This document shows positions 53,705-61,848 of a DNA stretch of 64,000 bases, in pieces. Position 1 is the stretch's first letter; the number at the start of each line of letters is the position of its first letter. This DNA is from Sphingoaurantiacus capsulatus. Its GTDB lineage: Bacteria > Pseudomonadota > Alphaproteobacteria > Sphingomonadales > Sphingomonadaceae. The DNA is taken from the NCBI RefSeq assembly GCF_042648405.1, contig NZ_JBHRXV010000003.1, forward strand, positions 248,001 through 312,000, read 5' to 3'. A program made the translations under genes and the position numbers. The notes beneath the pieces are model-generated. The model saw only the letters and a program-made list of their open reading frames with translations. It was not told where the DNA came from and did not search any database.

Positions 53705-53817
53705 TGCGGACCCGTGCCACCACGCGCCGCCAGCGCGGCGAGCAGTTGCTCGCCTGGCTCGCCTTTGCCACCGCCGCCGCCGGCGCGGCGCTGCTCACCC
53801 TGATGCCCCCGCACTGA
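53704..53817 (+). CDS. 37-residue single-pass membrane peptide in the sulfur operon
   Basis: A small gene whose ATG overlaps the dioxygenase stop (TGATG). It encodes a strongly basic N terminus (MRTRATTRRQRGEQ) and one hydrophobic segment (LLAWLAFATAAAGAALLTLM) with a short PPH end. The overlap suggests coupled translation. Function unknown. It is unlike the two sigma54-linked peptides, which are less basic. Confidence 0.7.
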   Translation: MRTRATTRRQRGEQLLAWLAFATAAAGAALLTLMPPH

Positions 53818-53829
53818 CAGGAGCCTGAC

Positions 53830-54462
53830 ATGATCGCGACTCCCGCCACCGCCCTCATCATCCCGGGCATCGACGGTTCCGGCCCCGATCATTGGCAGAC
53901 CCGCTGGGAAGCCGAGCGCGGCGACTGCCGCCGCGTCGACCAACGCGACTGGGCGGAGGCCGAGCCCGACGAATGGACCGGCTCGCTCTACCGCGCCGTC
54001 CGCGGCGCGCCGGGCGATGTGGTTCTCGTCGCGCATAGCCTCGGCTGCCTGCTCGTCGACTATGCGACCGCGCTGTTCGGGCAATGGCAGGGCCGCATCC
54101 GCGGCGCGCTGCTCGTCGCCCCTTGCGATCCCGAGCGGCCCGGCGTCCGTGAGGCGATCGGCCGCTTTCCGGCGGCGCGCACCCCGCTCCCCTTCCGCAC
54201 CATCGTCGTCGCCAGCGAAGACGACGGCTACGTCAGCCTCGACCGCGCGCGCTGCTTCGCCGAGCGCTGGGGCGCGAGCTTCGTCGAGGCCGGCAAACTC
54301 GGCCACATCAACGCCGCGTCGGACCTCGGCTCGTGGGGCTTCGGGCAGGTGCTGCTCGATGGCCTCCTCGGCGGCAGCAACGCGACGGCGGTCGCCCGCG
54401 CGGCCGAACTTCGCGCGCAGCGGATGACGGACGATGCCTGGTTCGGATGCCGACCGAACTAG
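53830..54462 (+). CDS. RBBP9/YdeN-family alpha/beta hydrolase
   Basis: A 210-residue serine hydrolase of the RBBP9/YdeN type: LIIPGIDGSGPDHWQTRWE, the nucleophile in VVLVAHSLGCLLVDYA (Ser in HSLG), the acid residue in IVVASEDDGYV and the His in LGHINAASDLGSWGFGQVLLD. Substrate unknown. It is 12 nt after the small membrane peptide gene and belongs to the same operon as the dioxygenase. Ribosome binding site CAGGAG. Confidence 0.9.
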   Translation: MIATPATALIIPGIDGSGPDHWQTRWEAERGDCRRVDQRDWAEAEPDEWTGSLYRAVRGAPGDVVLVAHSLGCLLVDYATALFGQWQGRIRGALLVAPCDPERPGVREAIGRFPAARTPLPFRTIVVASEDDGYVSLDRARCFAERWGASFVEAGKLGHINAASDLGSWGFGQVLLDGLLGGSNATAVARAAELRAQRMTDDAWFGCRPN

Positions 54463-54512
54463 CGTAGCGGTGCGCTTGCCGCCGCCGCCGCAGCCGCTAA
54501 AGCTGCGCGGCG

Positions 54513-54950
54513 ATGCTGTCACAACGCACCCGCTACGCGCTCCGTTCGCTGATCATGCTGGCCGGCGGCTCTGCCGACGCGCCGCAGCAGATCGCAACGA
54601 TTTCCGCGACCGAGCGGGTGCCGCGCAAGTTTCTCGAGCTGATCCTGCTCGACCTGAAGCGCGCCGGCATCGTCGAATCGACCCGCGGCCGCAGCGGCGG
54701 CTACCGGCTGGCGCGTGCGGCAAAGGACATCTCGTTCGGCGAGGTGATCCGCCTGCTCGACGGGCCGCTGGCGCTGGTCCCTTGCGCCAGCCTGACCGCC
54801 TATGCGCCCTGCGGCGACTGCCAGGACGAGGTGACCTGCGCCATCCGGCGCGCCGCGCTCGTGGTGCGAGAGGAAAGCGCGCGGGTGCTCGACGGCTTCT
54901 CGCTGGCCGATGCCGTCCGGCGCGAGGCGAATGCGATAGCTGCGCTTTAG
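54513..54950 (+). CDS. Rrf2-family transcriptional regulator
   Basis: A 145-residue Rrf2 protein: winged helix (RTRYALRSLIMLAGG, ERVPRKFLELILLDLKRAGIVESTRGRSGGYRLARA) and a Cys cluster PCASLTAYAPCGDCQDEVTCAI typical of the family. Cys residues may bind an iron-sulfur cluster (as in IscR/NsrR) or respond to cysteine status (as in CymR). It is downstream of the hydrolase by 50 nt and lies next to a perfect palindrome. Probably the local regulator of the sulfur genes. Confidence 0.9.
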   Translation: MLSQRTRYALRSLIMLAGGSADAPQQIATISATERVPRKFLELILLDLKRAGIVESTRGRSGGYRLARAAKDISFGEVIRLLDGPLALVPCASLTAYAPCGDCQDEVTCAIRRAALVVREESARVLDGFSLADAVRREANAIAAL

Positions 54951-54974
54951 CCTCCCCCCAGTCTTTATTGTTTG

Positions 54975-54991
54975 TCTACCGGAACGGTAGA
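54975..54991. promoter_or_regulatory. Perfect palindrome TCTACCG-GAA-CGGTAGA before the receptor leader
   Basis: Two perfect 7-bp arms around a GAA centre, just downstream of the Rrf2 gene and overlapping a plausible promoter (TATTCT box at 54993-54998). Rrf2-type regulators bind such dyads, so the adjacent regulator is the natural candidate. Confidence 0.75.
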
Positions 54992-55037
54992 GTATTCTAT
55001 GCCTTCCAAGGGAAAGCCAGACGGCCCTGGAGGGAAC

Positions 55038-55145
55038 ATGCGCCGCCGACATCAGATTGCCCCGTCGCTTCTAGCTCGTGCGTCCAGTCATTCCGCCAGC
55101 ATCGCGCGATGTCGGGCCAGCGTGATGATGACCGCCACGGCCTGA
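55038..55145 (+). CDS. 35-codon leader reading frame upstream of the TonB-dependent receptor
   Basis: A short frame with an excellent GGAGGGA ribosome binding site 3-4 nt before its ATG. It encodes a basic, serine- and alanine-rich peptide starting MRRRHQIAPSLLARASSHSA, with a single cysteine (codon TGT, 55110-55112) followed by Arg, and ending MMTATA. Peptide leaders with a single Cys followed by Arg are known to precede sulfur-assimilation genes in some bacteria. It could therefore be an attenuator-type leader, but that is inference. Confidence 0.65.
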   Translation: MRRRHQIAPSLLARASSHSASIARCRASVMMTATA

Positions 55146-55212
55146 CCGCCCGACCCAGTTTTCAGCTTTCGATCAGTGACCACGGACGGCGGCGAAGGCC
55201 GCGCGCCCGGCC

Positions 55213-55234
55213 GCTGCCGCATGCCCGCGGCAGC
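55213..55234 (+). other. 8-bp hairpin just upstream of the receptor start
   Basis: GCTGCCGC and GCGGCAGC pair perfectly with a 6-nt loop, ending 20 nt before the receptor start and just before AAGGA. It could sequester nothing directly but may be the output hairpin of the leader. Confidence 0.55.
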
Positions 55235-55254
55235 CCAGCCATAAGGAATAAGAC

Positions 55255-57711
55255 GTGACCTTCCGCACTCTCCTCATCGCCAGCAGCGCGCTCGCCGGCC
55301 TTCCGACCCTCGCCCTGGCGCAGGAAGCCGCCCCCGCCGAAGCCGCGCCGGCCCCCACCACGCAGGTCGCCGAGGCGGCCTCCACCTTCACCGGCGACGA
55401 GATCGTCGTCACCGCCCGGCGTCGTGAGGAGACCGCGCAGGAGGTGCCGCTGGCGATCTCGGTCGTCACCGCCGACAGCATCGAGGCCACCGGCAACTTC
55501 AATATCGTCAAGCTGCAGCAGCTTGCGCCGACCCTGCAGGTTTATTCGTCCAACCCGCGCAACACCGCGGTCAATATCCGCGGCCTCGGCGTGCCGTACG
55601 GCCTGACCAGCGACGGCTTCGAACAGGGCGTCGGCATCTATGTCGACGACGTCTATAACTCGCGCGTCGCGTCGGCGACCTTCGACTTCCTCGACGTGCG
55701 CCAGGTCGAGGTGCTGCGCGGGCCGCAGGGGACGCTCTACGGCAAGAACACCACCGCCGGCGCGATCAACATCACCACCAATCAACCGACCTTCGAGTTC
55801 GAGGGCCGGGCCGAGGTGACCTTCGGCAATCTCGACTACAAGCAGGCCAAGGCGGCGGTGTCAGGGCCGCTGTCGGACAAGCTCGCGGCGCGCATCGCGG
55901 TGGCGACCACCAGCCGGCGCGGTACGGTCTTCAACACGCGCACCGACCGCTACATCAACGAGCAGGACAATCTCGGCGTCCGCGGCCAGTTGCTGTTCAG
56001 GCCGAACGACGACCTCAGCCTCACGCTGGCGGGTGATTACAGCCGCCAGGAGCCCGAATGCTGCGGCACCGTGTTCGTCCGCACCGGACTCACCCAGCGC
56101 CCGCTCAATCGCCAGTATGCCGCGCTCGCGGCCGCGCAGGGCTACACCGTCGTCAGCCGCAATCCCTTCGACCGGCTGACCGACATCGACGCCAGCCTGC
56201 GCGCGGGCAACCAGATCGGCGGCGCGTCGCTGAAGGCGGTGTGGGATCTTGGCGCGGGCACGCTGTCCTCGATCACCGCCTGGCGCTTCTGGGATTGGAA
56301 GCCGGAGAACGACCGCGATTTCACTGGCCTCGCGATCGTCTCCAAATCGCAGAACCCGTCGCAGCAGGACCAATATTCGCAGGAATTCCGCTACAATTAT
56401 TCGGGCGAGAAGGCCGACTTCGTCGTTGGGCTGTTCGGCTTTGATCAGCGGATCGACACGCAGGGTCTCGAACAGCAGGGCCTCGCCGCCAGCCGCTGGA
56501 ACCTCGCGCCGTCGGCCGATCCGGCGAACATCGCGAACAATCCGGCGACGCTGAACGGCCTGTCGGCGATCAACACCCAATATCTGAAGAGCACCAGCGC
56601 CGCCGCGTTCGGACAGGTTAGCTGGAAGCTCACCGATGCCTTCACCGTCCAGCCGGGCGTCCGCATCAACTATGACAAGAAATCGGGCTTTTACCAGCGC
56701 CGGGTGCTCGACGCGGCGGGGGTCGATGTCACGACGCAGCCGGCGAGCGCGATCCGGACGGCGCGGCTCGGCGTCTATCAGGCGCAGATCAGCGAGCCGT
56801 CGGTCAGCGACTGGAACTTCAGCTACGACCTCAACCTCAACTACGCACTCGCCGACGATCTGCTCACCTACGCAACCTATGCCAAGAGCTTCAAGACGGT
56901 CGGCATCAACCAGAACGGCCTGCCGACCGACGCCGCCGGCAACCCAATCCTGGGGGCGGGCGTCATCAAGCCCGAATCGGTCAACCACTTCGAGGCCGGC
57001 CTCAAGACGCAGTTCTGGGACCGCAAGGCGACGCTCAACGTCTCGGCGTTCCTGACCGACATCAAGAACTACCAGGCGACGGTGACCAACGGCCAGCTCG
57101 GCGTCCTGCGCGGCTACCTCGCCAATGCGGGCAAGGTGCGCTCGCAGGGTGTCGAGGCCGATTTCTCCATCCGTCCGAGCGAGCGGTTCACCGCCTATGC
57201 GAACGGCGCCTACACCGATGCGAAATATGTCCGCTTCGTCGATGCGCCTTGCCCGCCCGAACTGTCGGGCGGCACCGCCGCCACGGCGGCGAATCCGGCC
57301 AGCGCGCCGGGCACCCCGGGCGGCTTCAGCCCCGCCAATTGCGACATCTCCGGCCAGCGCCTCCCCGGCGTCTCGGAATGGGCCTTCTCCTACGGGGCCG
57401 AGGTCAATGCGCCGGTGACGCTGCTGGCCAAGGAAGGGCAGGCCTATCTCGGGATCGACGGCAACTACCGCTCTGGCTTCTCCTCGAACCCGTCGCAGTC
57501 GATCTACACCAACATCGAGGGCTACGCGGTCACCAACTTCCGGGTCGGATTCCGCACCGAGGCGGGGATCGATCTGTTCGGCTGGGTCCGCAACGCCTTC
57601 GACACCAATTATTTCGAGTTGCTGCAGGTCGCCCCGAGCAACGTCGGCCTCGTCGCCGGGCAGCTTGGTGATCCGCGCACTTACGGCCTGACGATCAAGG
57701 CACGTTTCTGA
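55255..57711 (+). CDS. TonB-dependent outer-membrane receptor
   Basis: An 818-residue receptor: signal peptide ending ALAQ, a low-complexity Ala/Pro stretch, TonB box DEIVVTA near residue 44, plug domain (RRREETAQEVPLAISVVTADSIEATGN, GPQGTLYGKNTTAGAINI) and a beta-barrel ending in KARF. GTG start with AAGGA upstream. The organism has many such receptors; the sulfur-related neighbours suggest uptake of a sulfonate or sulfate ester, but the substrate is unknown. The long leader holds a short reading frame and two hairpins. Confidence 0.93.
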   Translation: MTFRTLLIASSALAGLPTLALAQEAAPAEAAPAPTTQVAEAASTFTGDEIVVTARRREETAQEVPLAISVVTADSIEATGNFNIVKLQQLAPTLQVYSSNPRNTAVNIRGLGVPYGLTSDGFEQGVGIYVDDVYNSRVASATFDFLDVRQVEVLRGPQGTLYGKNTTAGAINITTNQPTFEFEGRAEVTFGNLDYKQAKAAVSGPLSDKLAARIAVATTSRRGTVFNTRTDRYINEQDNLGVRGQLLFRPNDDLSLTLAGDYSRQEPECCGTVFVRTGLTQRPLNRQYAALAAAQGYTVVSRNPFDRLTDIDASLRAGNQIGGASLKAVWDLGAGTLSSITAWRFWDWKPENDRDFTGLAIVSKSQNPSQQDQYSQEFRYNYSGEKADFVVGLFGFDQRIDTQGLEQQGLAASRWNLAPSADPANIANNPATLNGLSAINTQYLKSTSAAAFGQVSWKLTDAFTVQPGVRINYDKKSGFYQRRVLDAAGVDVTTQPASAIRTARLGVYQAQISEPSVSDWNFSYDLNLNYALADDLLTYATYAKSFKTVGINQNGLPTDAAGNPILGAGVIKPESVNHFEAGLKTQFWDRKATLNVSAFLTDIKNYQATVTNGQLGVLRGYLANAGKVRSQGVEADFSIRPSERFTAYANGAYTDAKYVRFVDAPCPPELSGGTAATAANPASAPGTPGGFSPANCDISGQRLPGVSEWAFSYGAEVNAPVTLLAKEGQAYLGIDGNYRSGFSSNPSQSIYTNIEGYAVTNFRVGFRTEAGIDLFGWVRNAFDTNYFELLQVAPSNVGLVAGQLGDPRTYGLTIKARF

Positions 57712-57761
57712 TCGTCTCACCGGCCTGAAAGAAAAGCTTCTCGCTGAACTCGTTGACTTCC

Positions 57762-57836
57762 GGCCCGCCGCCCGTAGAACCGGCGGCGGGCCACGCCGTC
57801 CCAACGCGGCGCGTGCTCTCTGAGAGGAGAGTTACA
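57762..57836 (+). promoter_or_regulatory. serC leader motif (two-hairpin RNA element)
   Basis: GGCCCGCCGCC/GGCGGCGGGCC forms a perfect 11-bp hairpin at 57762-57792, followed by a second CGCCG/CGGCG stem and a CTCT-CTG-AGAG stem that includes the GAGAGGAG ribosome binding site of serC. A two-hairpin leader of this type upstream of serC-serA is described for alphaproteobacteria (serC motif). The match is by position and shape. Confidence 0.72.
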
Positions 57837-58979
57837 TTGACGAATACCCCGCCAGCCGTGCGTCCTGCACGGCCGTACTTTTCTTCCGGCCCGTGCGCGA
57901 AGCGCCCCGGCTGGTCCCCCGACAAGCTCAACATCGAGGTGCTTGGCCGTTCGCATCGGTCGAAGCTCGGCAAGACGCGTCTGAAGCACGCGCTCGATCT
58001 GACGCGCAAGGTGCTGCAGGTGCCCGCCGGCTACCGCATCGGCATCGTGCCGGCGTCGGACACCGGCGCGGTCGAGATGGCGCTCTGGTCGATGCTCGGC
58101 GCCCGCCCCGTCACGCTGCTCGCATGGGAGAGCTTCGGTGAGGGCTGGGTGACCGACGTCGTCAAGCAGCTGAAGCTCGATGCCAACGTCATGAAGGCGC
58201 CCTATGGCGAGCTGCCCGACCTGACCCGCGTGCAGCAGGACCACGACGTCGTCTTCACCTGGAACGGCACCACCTCGGGCGTGCGCGTGCCGAACCGCGA
58301 CTGGATCCGCGACGACCGCGAAGGGCTGATGATCGCCGACGCCACCTCGGCGGTGTTCGCGATGCCAATGCCGTGGGACAAGCTCGATGTCGTCACCTAC
58401 TCCTGGCAGAAGGTGCTGGGTGGCGAAGGCGGCCACGGCGTCTTGATCCTGTCCCCACGCGCCGTCGAGCGGCTGGAAAGCTACAAGCCAGCCTGGCCGC
58501 TGCCGAAGATCTTCCGCATGACCAAGGGCGGCGAGCTGATCGAAGGCATCTTCGAGGGCGAGACGATCAACACCCCGTCGATGCTCGCGGTCGAGGATTA
58601 TATCGACGCGCTCGAATGGGCGGATTCGATCGGCGGGCTCGACGAGCTGATCGCGCGGTCGGAGGCGAACGCGCAGGCGCTCGACCGCTGGGTGCAGCGC
58701 GCGCCGTGGATCGACCATCTCGCCGGCGATCCGGCGACGCGATCGAATACCAGCGTCTGCGTGAAGGTCGTCGACCCGGCGTATGCCGCCAACCCCGATG
58801 TGCCGAAGAAGATCGCGTCGCTGCTCGAGAAGGAAGGCGTCGCCTTCGACATCGGCGGCTACCGCGATGCCCCACCGGGGTTGCGCATCTGGTGCGGCGC
58901 GACGGTCGACACCGCCGACGTCGAGGCGCTCGGCCCCTGGCTCGACTGGGCCTTCGCCGAGGTCACCTCCAAGCTCTGA
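57837..58979 (+). CDS. serC: Phosphoserine aminotransferase
   Basis: A 380-residue PLP aminotransferase for the second step of serine synthesis. PLP-lysine is Lys192 in TYSWQKVLGGEGG; other blocks are PYFSSGPCAKRPGW, NGTTSGVRVP, INTPSMLAVEDYIDAL and RIWCGATV. The start is a TTG preceded by GAGAGGAG; upstream in-frame codons are the leader hairpins. It belongs to the alphaproteobacterial type that is distinct from the enterobacterial form. serA follows 110 nt downstream. Confidence 0.94.
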   Translation: MTNTPPAVRPARPYFSSGPCAKRPGWSPDKLNIEVLGRSHRSKLGKTRLKHALDLTRKVLQVPAGYRIGIVPASDTGAVEMALWSMLGARPVTLLAWESFGEGWVTDVVKQLKLDANVMKAPYGELPDLTRVQQDHDVVFTWNGTTSGVRVPNRDWIRDDREGLMIADATSAVFAMPMPWDKLDVVTYSWQKVLGGEGGHGVLILSPRAVERLESYKPAWPLPKIFRMTKGGELIEGIFEGETINTPSMLAVEDYIDALEWADSIGGLDELIARSEANAQALDRWVQRAPWIDHLAGDPATRSNTSVCVKVVDPAYAANPDVPKKIASLLEKEGVAFDIGGYRDAPPGLRIWCGATVDTADVEALGPWLDWAFAEVTSKL

Positions 58980-58989
58980 TCCACAGATT

Positions 58990-59068
58990 GTCATCCCCGC
59001 GCAGGCGGGGACCCACTCACTAACGATCACGGTGCTCGAAAGTGGGTCCCCGCCTTCGCGGGGATGAC
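58990..59068. repeat. Intergenic inverted repeat (REP-like) between serC and serA
   Basis: Two 28-bp arms (58990-59017 and 59041-59068) pair with one mismatch around a 23-nt spacer. Each arm is itself a hairpin built on CCCCGC-N4-GCGGGG and carries the edge GTCATC. Such GTCATCCCCGC elements occur in many sphingomonad intergenic regions. Confidence 0.88.
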
Positions 59069-59089
59069 GGAAAATAAAGGGGATTCCCC

Positions 59090-60667
59090 ATGCCCAAGGT
59101 CCTGATTTCCGACAAGATGTCTCCCAAGGCCGCCGAGATTTTCCGCGCGCGCGGCGTCGAGGTTCACGAGAAGCCCGGCCTGACCAAGGACGAGCTGCTC
59201 GCCATCATCGGCGACTATGACGGCCTCGCCATTCGTTCCGCGACCAAGGTGACGAAGGAAGTGCTCGCCGCCGCCACCAATCTAAAGGTGGTCGGCCGCG
59301 CCGGCATCGGCGTCGACAACGTCGACGTGCCCGGCGCCTCGGCGCGCGGCGTCGTTGTCATGAACACCCCGTTCGGCAACTCGATCACCACCGCCGAGCA
59401 TGCCATCGCGCTGATGTTCGCGCTCGCCCGCCAGCTTCCCGAGGCCGACGCCTCGACCCAGGCCGGCAAGTGGGAGAAGAACCGCTTCATGGGCGTCGAG
59501 GTCACCGGCAAGACGCTCGGCCTGATCGGTGCCGGCAACATCGGCTCGATCGTCGCCGACCGCGCGCTCGGCCTGAAGATGCGCGTCATGGCCTATGACC
59601 CCTTCCTGACGCCCGAGCGCGCACAGGACCTCGGCATCGAGAAGGCGTCGCTCGACGATGTGCTGGCGCGTGCCGACTTCATCACCCTGCACACGCCGCT
59701 GACCGACAGCACGCGCAACATCCTCAGCCGCGAGAATCTCGCCAAGACCAAGAAGGGCGTGCGCATCGTCAACTGCGCGCGCGGCGGCCTCATCGACGAG
59801 GCAGCGCTGAAGGATTTGCTCGACAGCGGCCACATCGCCGGCGCCGCGCTCGACGTGTTCGTCGAGGAGCCGGCGGAGAAGTCGCCGCTGTTCGGCACGC
59901 CCAACTTCATCTCGACCCCGCACCTCGGCGCCTCGACCACCGAGGCGCAGGTCAACGTCGCGATCCAGGTCGCCGAGCAGATGGCCGACTTCCTGATCAG
60001 CGGCGGCGTCACCAACGCGCTCAACATGCCGAGCCTGTCGGCCGAGGAGGCGCCGCGCCTCAAGCCCTACATGGCGCTCGCCGAGGAGCTGGGCTCGCTG
60101 GTCGGCCAGCTCGTGTCGGAGGAAGTGCGCGGCGTGACGGTGGAGGTCGAGGGCGCCGCCGCCGAACTCAACATGAAGCCGATCACCGCCGCGGTGCTCG
60201 CCGGGCTGATGCGCCAGCATTCGGACACGGTGAACATGGTCAACGCGCCGCATCTGGCGCGCGAGCGCAACATCGACGTCGCCGAGGTCCGGCACGAGCG
60301 CGAGATCGACTATCACACGCTGGTCCGCGTTACCGTCCGCACGCCCGAGGGCGAGCGCTCGGTCGCCGGCACCCTGTTCGGCAATGTGATCCCGCGCCTC
60401 GTCGAGATCTTCGGCATCAAGGTCGAGGCCGATCTGAAGGGCTCGATGCTCTACGTCGTCAACGAGGACAAGCCGGGCTTCATCGGCCGCCTCGGCACTA
60501 CGCTCGGCGAGGCCTCGGTCAACATCGGCACCTTCCACCTCGGCCGCCGTGCGGCGGGCGGCGAGGCGATCGTGCTGCTGTCGGTCGACGAGCCGGTCAC
60601 CGAGCCGCTGATGTGGACCATCTGCCGCCTGCCGGGCGTGCGGACGGTGAAGTCGCTCAACTTCTGA
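59090..60667 (+). CDS. serA: D-3-phosphoglycerate dehydrogenase
   Basis: A 525-residue type-1 SerA for the first step of serine synthesis. The NAD-binding motif is GLIGAGNIGS, catalytic regions include NCARGGLIDEAALKD (Arg) and TPHLGAST (His), and the C terminus has the intervening domain and an ACT domain (DKPGFIGRLGTTLGEASVNIGTFHLGR). The ACT domain suggests feedback inhibition by serine. The ribosome binding site AAAGGGG is inside a GGGG-ATT-CCCC hairpin directly before the ATG, which could limit translation. Confidence 0.96.
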   Translation: MPKVLISDKMSPKAAEIFRARGVEVHEKPGLTKDELLAIIGDYDGLAIRSATKVTKEVLAAATNLKVVGRAGIGVDNVDVPGASARGVVVMNTPFGNSITTAEHAIALMFALARQLPEADASTQAGKWEKNRFMGVEVTGKTLGLIGAGNIGSIVADRALGLKMRVMAYDPFLTPERAQDLGIEKASLDDVLARADFITLHTPLTDSTRNILSRENLAKTKKGVRIVNCARGGLIDEAALKDLLDSGHIAGAALDVFVEEPAEKSPLFGTPNFISTPHLGASTTEAQVNVAIQVAEQMADFLISGGVTNALNMPSLSAEEAPRLKPYMALAEELGSLVGQLVSEEVRGVTVEVEGAAAELNMKPITAAVLAGLMRQHSDTVNMVNAPHLARERNIDVAEVRHEREIDYHTLVRVTVRTPEGERSVAGTLFGNVIPRLVEIFGIKVEADLKGSMLYVVNEDKPGFIGRLGTTLGEASVNIGTFHLGRRAAGGEAIVLLSVDEPVTEPLMWTICRLPGVRTVKSLNF

Positions 60668-60672
60668 CGGAC

Positions 60673-60706
60673 AAGCGTCGCTCCCGCCTTCGCGGGGGCG
60701 GCGCTT
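60673..60706 (+). terminator. Hairpin after serA, related to the REP-like repeat
   Basis: AAGCGTCGCTCCCGC and GCGGGGGCGGCGCTT pair over 15 bp with two G-T pairs and a CTTC loop, ending in TTT. The core CCCGCCTTCGCGGGG matches the repeat at 59041-59068. It probably ends serC-serA transcription before hisZ. Confidence 0.65.
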
Positions 60707-60726
60707 TGGGATATGACGCCCGCGAC

Positions 60727-61848
60727 ATGACTGACCCGATCACTCAGGGCCTGCTTCCCGAAGGCCTCCGCGACCGCCTGCCGCCGCAGGCGGAAGCCGC
60801 CGCCAATCTGCTCCGCGGCCTCCTCGATTGCGTCGCGGCGCATGGCTATGAGCGCGTCCAGCCGCCGCTGGTCGAGTTCGAGGACAGTCTGATCGGCCGC
60901 CTCGGTTCGGCGCGGAAGCAGGATTTGCTGCGCTTCATCGACCCGGTGTCGGGCGCCAATCTCGCGCTGCGCCACGACATGACCGGGCAGGTCGGCCGCA
61001 TTGCCGCCACCCGCCTCGCCCACATCGCCCGCCCGCTGCGCCTCGCTTACGGCGGCCCGGTGCTGCGCGTGCGCGGCGACCAGCTCCGCCCCGAGCGCGA
61101 GGCACTGCAGGCCGGCGCCGAGCTGATCGGTCGCGACAGCGTCGCCGCCGTCGCCGAGGTGCTGAAGCTCGCCGTCGAGGCGCTCGCCCAGACCGGGCTC
61201 ACCGGCCTCACCGTCGACATCACCCTGCCCGAGTTCGTCGCCGAACTCGCCGCCGGCCCCTGGCCACTGGAACCGCTGCAACTCGCCGAGGCGCACCGCC
61301 TGCTCGACGGCAAGGACGTCGCCGGCCTCCGCGCGCTCGGTGCCGACCGCTACGAGACGCTGATCGCCGCCGCCGGTCCCGCCGCGCCGTCACTTGCCAA
61401 GCTGCGCGCGCTCGGCCTGTCGGGTCGCGCCGCCGCTATGCTCGGCGATGCCGCCGCGATCATCACCGCGCTCGGCGACACCCCCGCCACGCTCGACCCG
61501 ACCGAGCGCCACGGCTTCGAATTCCAGAGCTGGATCGGCTTCTCGATCTTCGCCGCCGGCGTGCGCGGCGAAGTCGGCCGTGGCGGCGCCTACACCATCG
61601 TGCATCCGAACGGCGACGAAGAACCCGCCGTCGGCTTCTCGCTCTACGTCGACGGCCTCGTCGACGCGGGCCTCGGCGAAGTGAAACACCGCCGCATCCT
61701 GCTACCGCTCGGCACCGCGCCCGAGGTCGGCGCCAAACTGCGCGCCGAGGGCTGGGCCACCGTAGCGGCGCTCGAACCCGACGCCGATGCGCGCGCTTTC
61801 AGGTGCACGCACCGCTGGTCGAACGGGCGCGTCAACGAGGCGGTTTGA
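60727..61848 (+). CDS. hisZ: ATP phosphoribosyltransferase regulatory subunit
   Basis: A 373-residue histidyl-tRNA-synthetase-like subunit that partners HisG(S) in the first step of histidine synthesis. It resembles class II synthetase cores: LLPEGLRDRLPPQAEAAANLLRGLL, GYERVQPPLVEFEDSL, motif-2-like FIDPVSGANLALRHDMTGQVGRIAATRLAH, and RPLRLAYGGPVLRV. No hisG is adjacent. The start follows GCGACATG; the gene ends 17 nt into the convergent hydrolase gene. In relatives it is often directly upstream of purA. Confidence 0.93.
   Translation: MTDPITQGLLPEGLRDRLPPQAEAAANLLRGLLDCVAAHGYERVQPPLVEFEDSLIGRLGSARKQDLLRFIDPVSGANLALRHDMTGQVGRIAATRLAHIARPLRLAYGGPVLRVRGDQLRPEREALQAGAELIGRDSVAAVAEVLKLAVEALAQTGLTGLTVDITLPEFVAELAAGPWPLEPLQLAEAHRLLDGKDVAGLRALGADRYETLIAAAGPAAPSLAKLRALGLSGRAAAMLGDAAAIITALGDTPATLDPTERHGFEFQSWIGFSIFAAGVRGEVGRGGAYTIVHPNGDEEPAVGFSLYVDGLVDAGLGEVKHRRILLPLGTAPEVGAKLRAEGWATVAALEPDADARAFRCTHRWSNGRVNEAV

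Noticed and set aside
55255..57711. Assigning the receptor to iron-siderophore uptake
   Set aside because: No siderophore, Fur box or iron genes are adjacent; sulfur-related neighbours make a sulfur role at least as likely, so no substrate was named.
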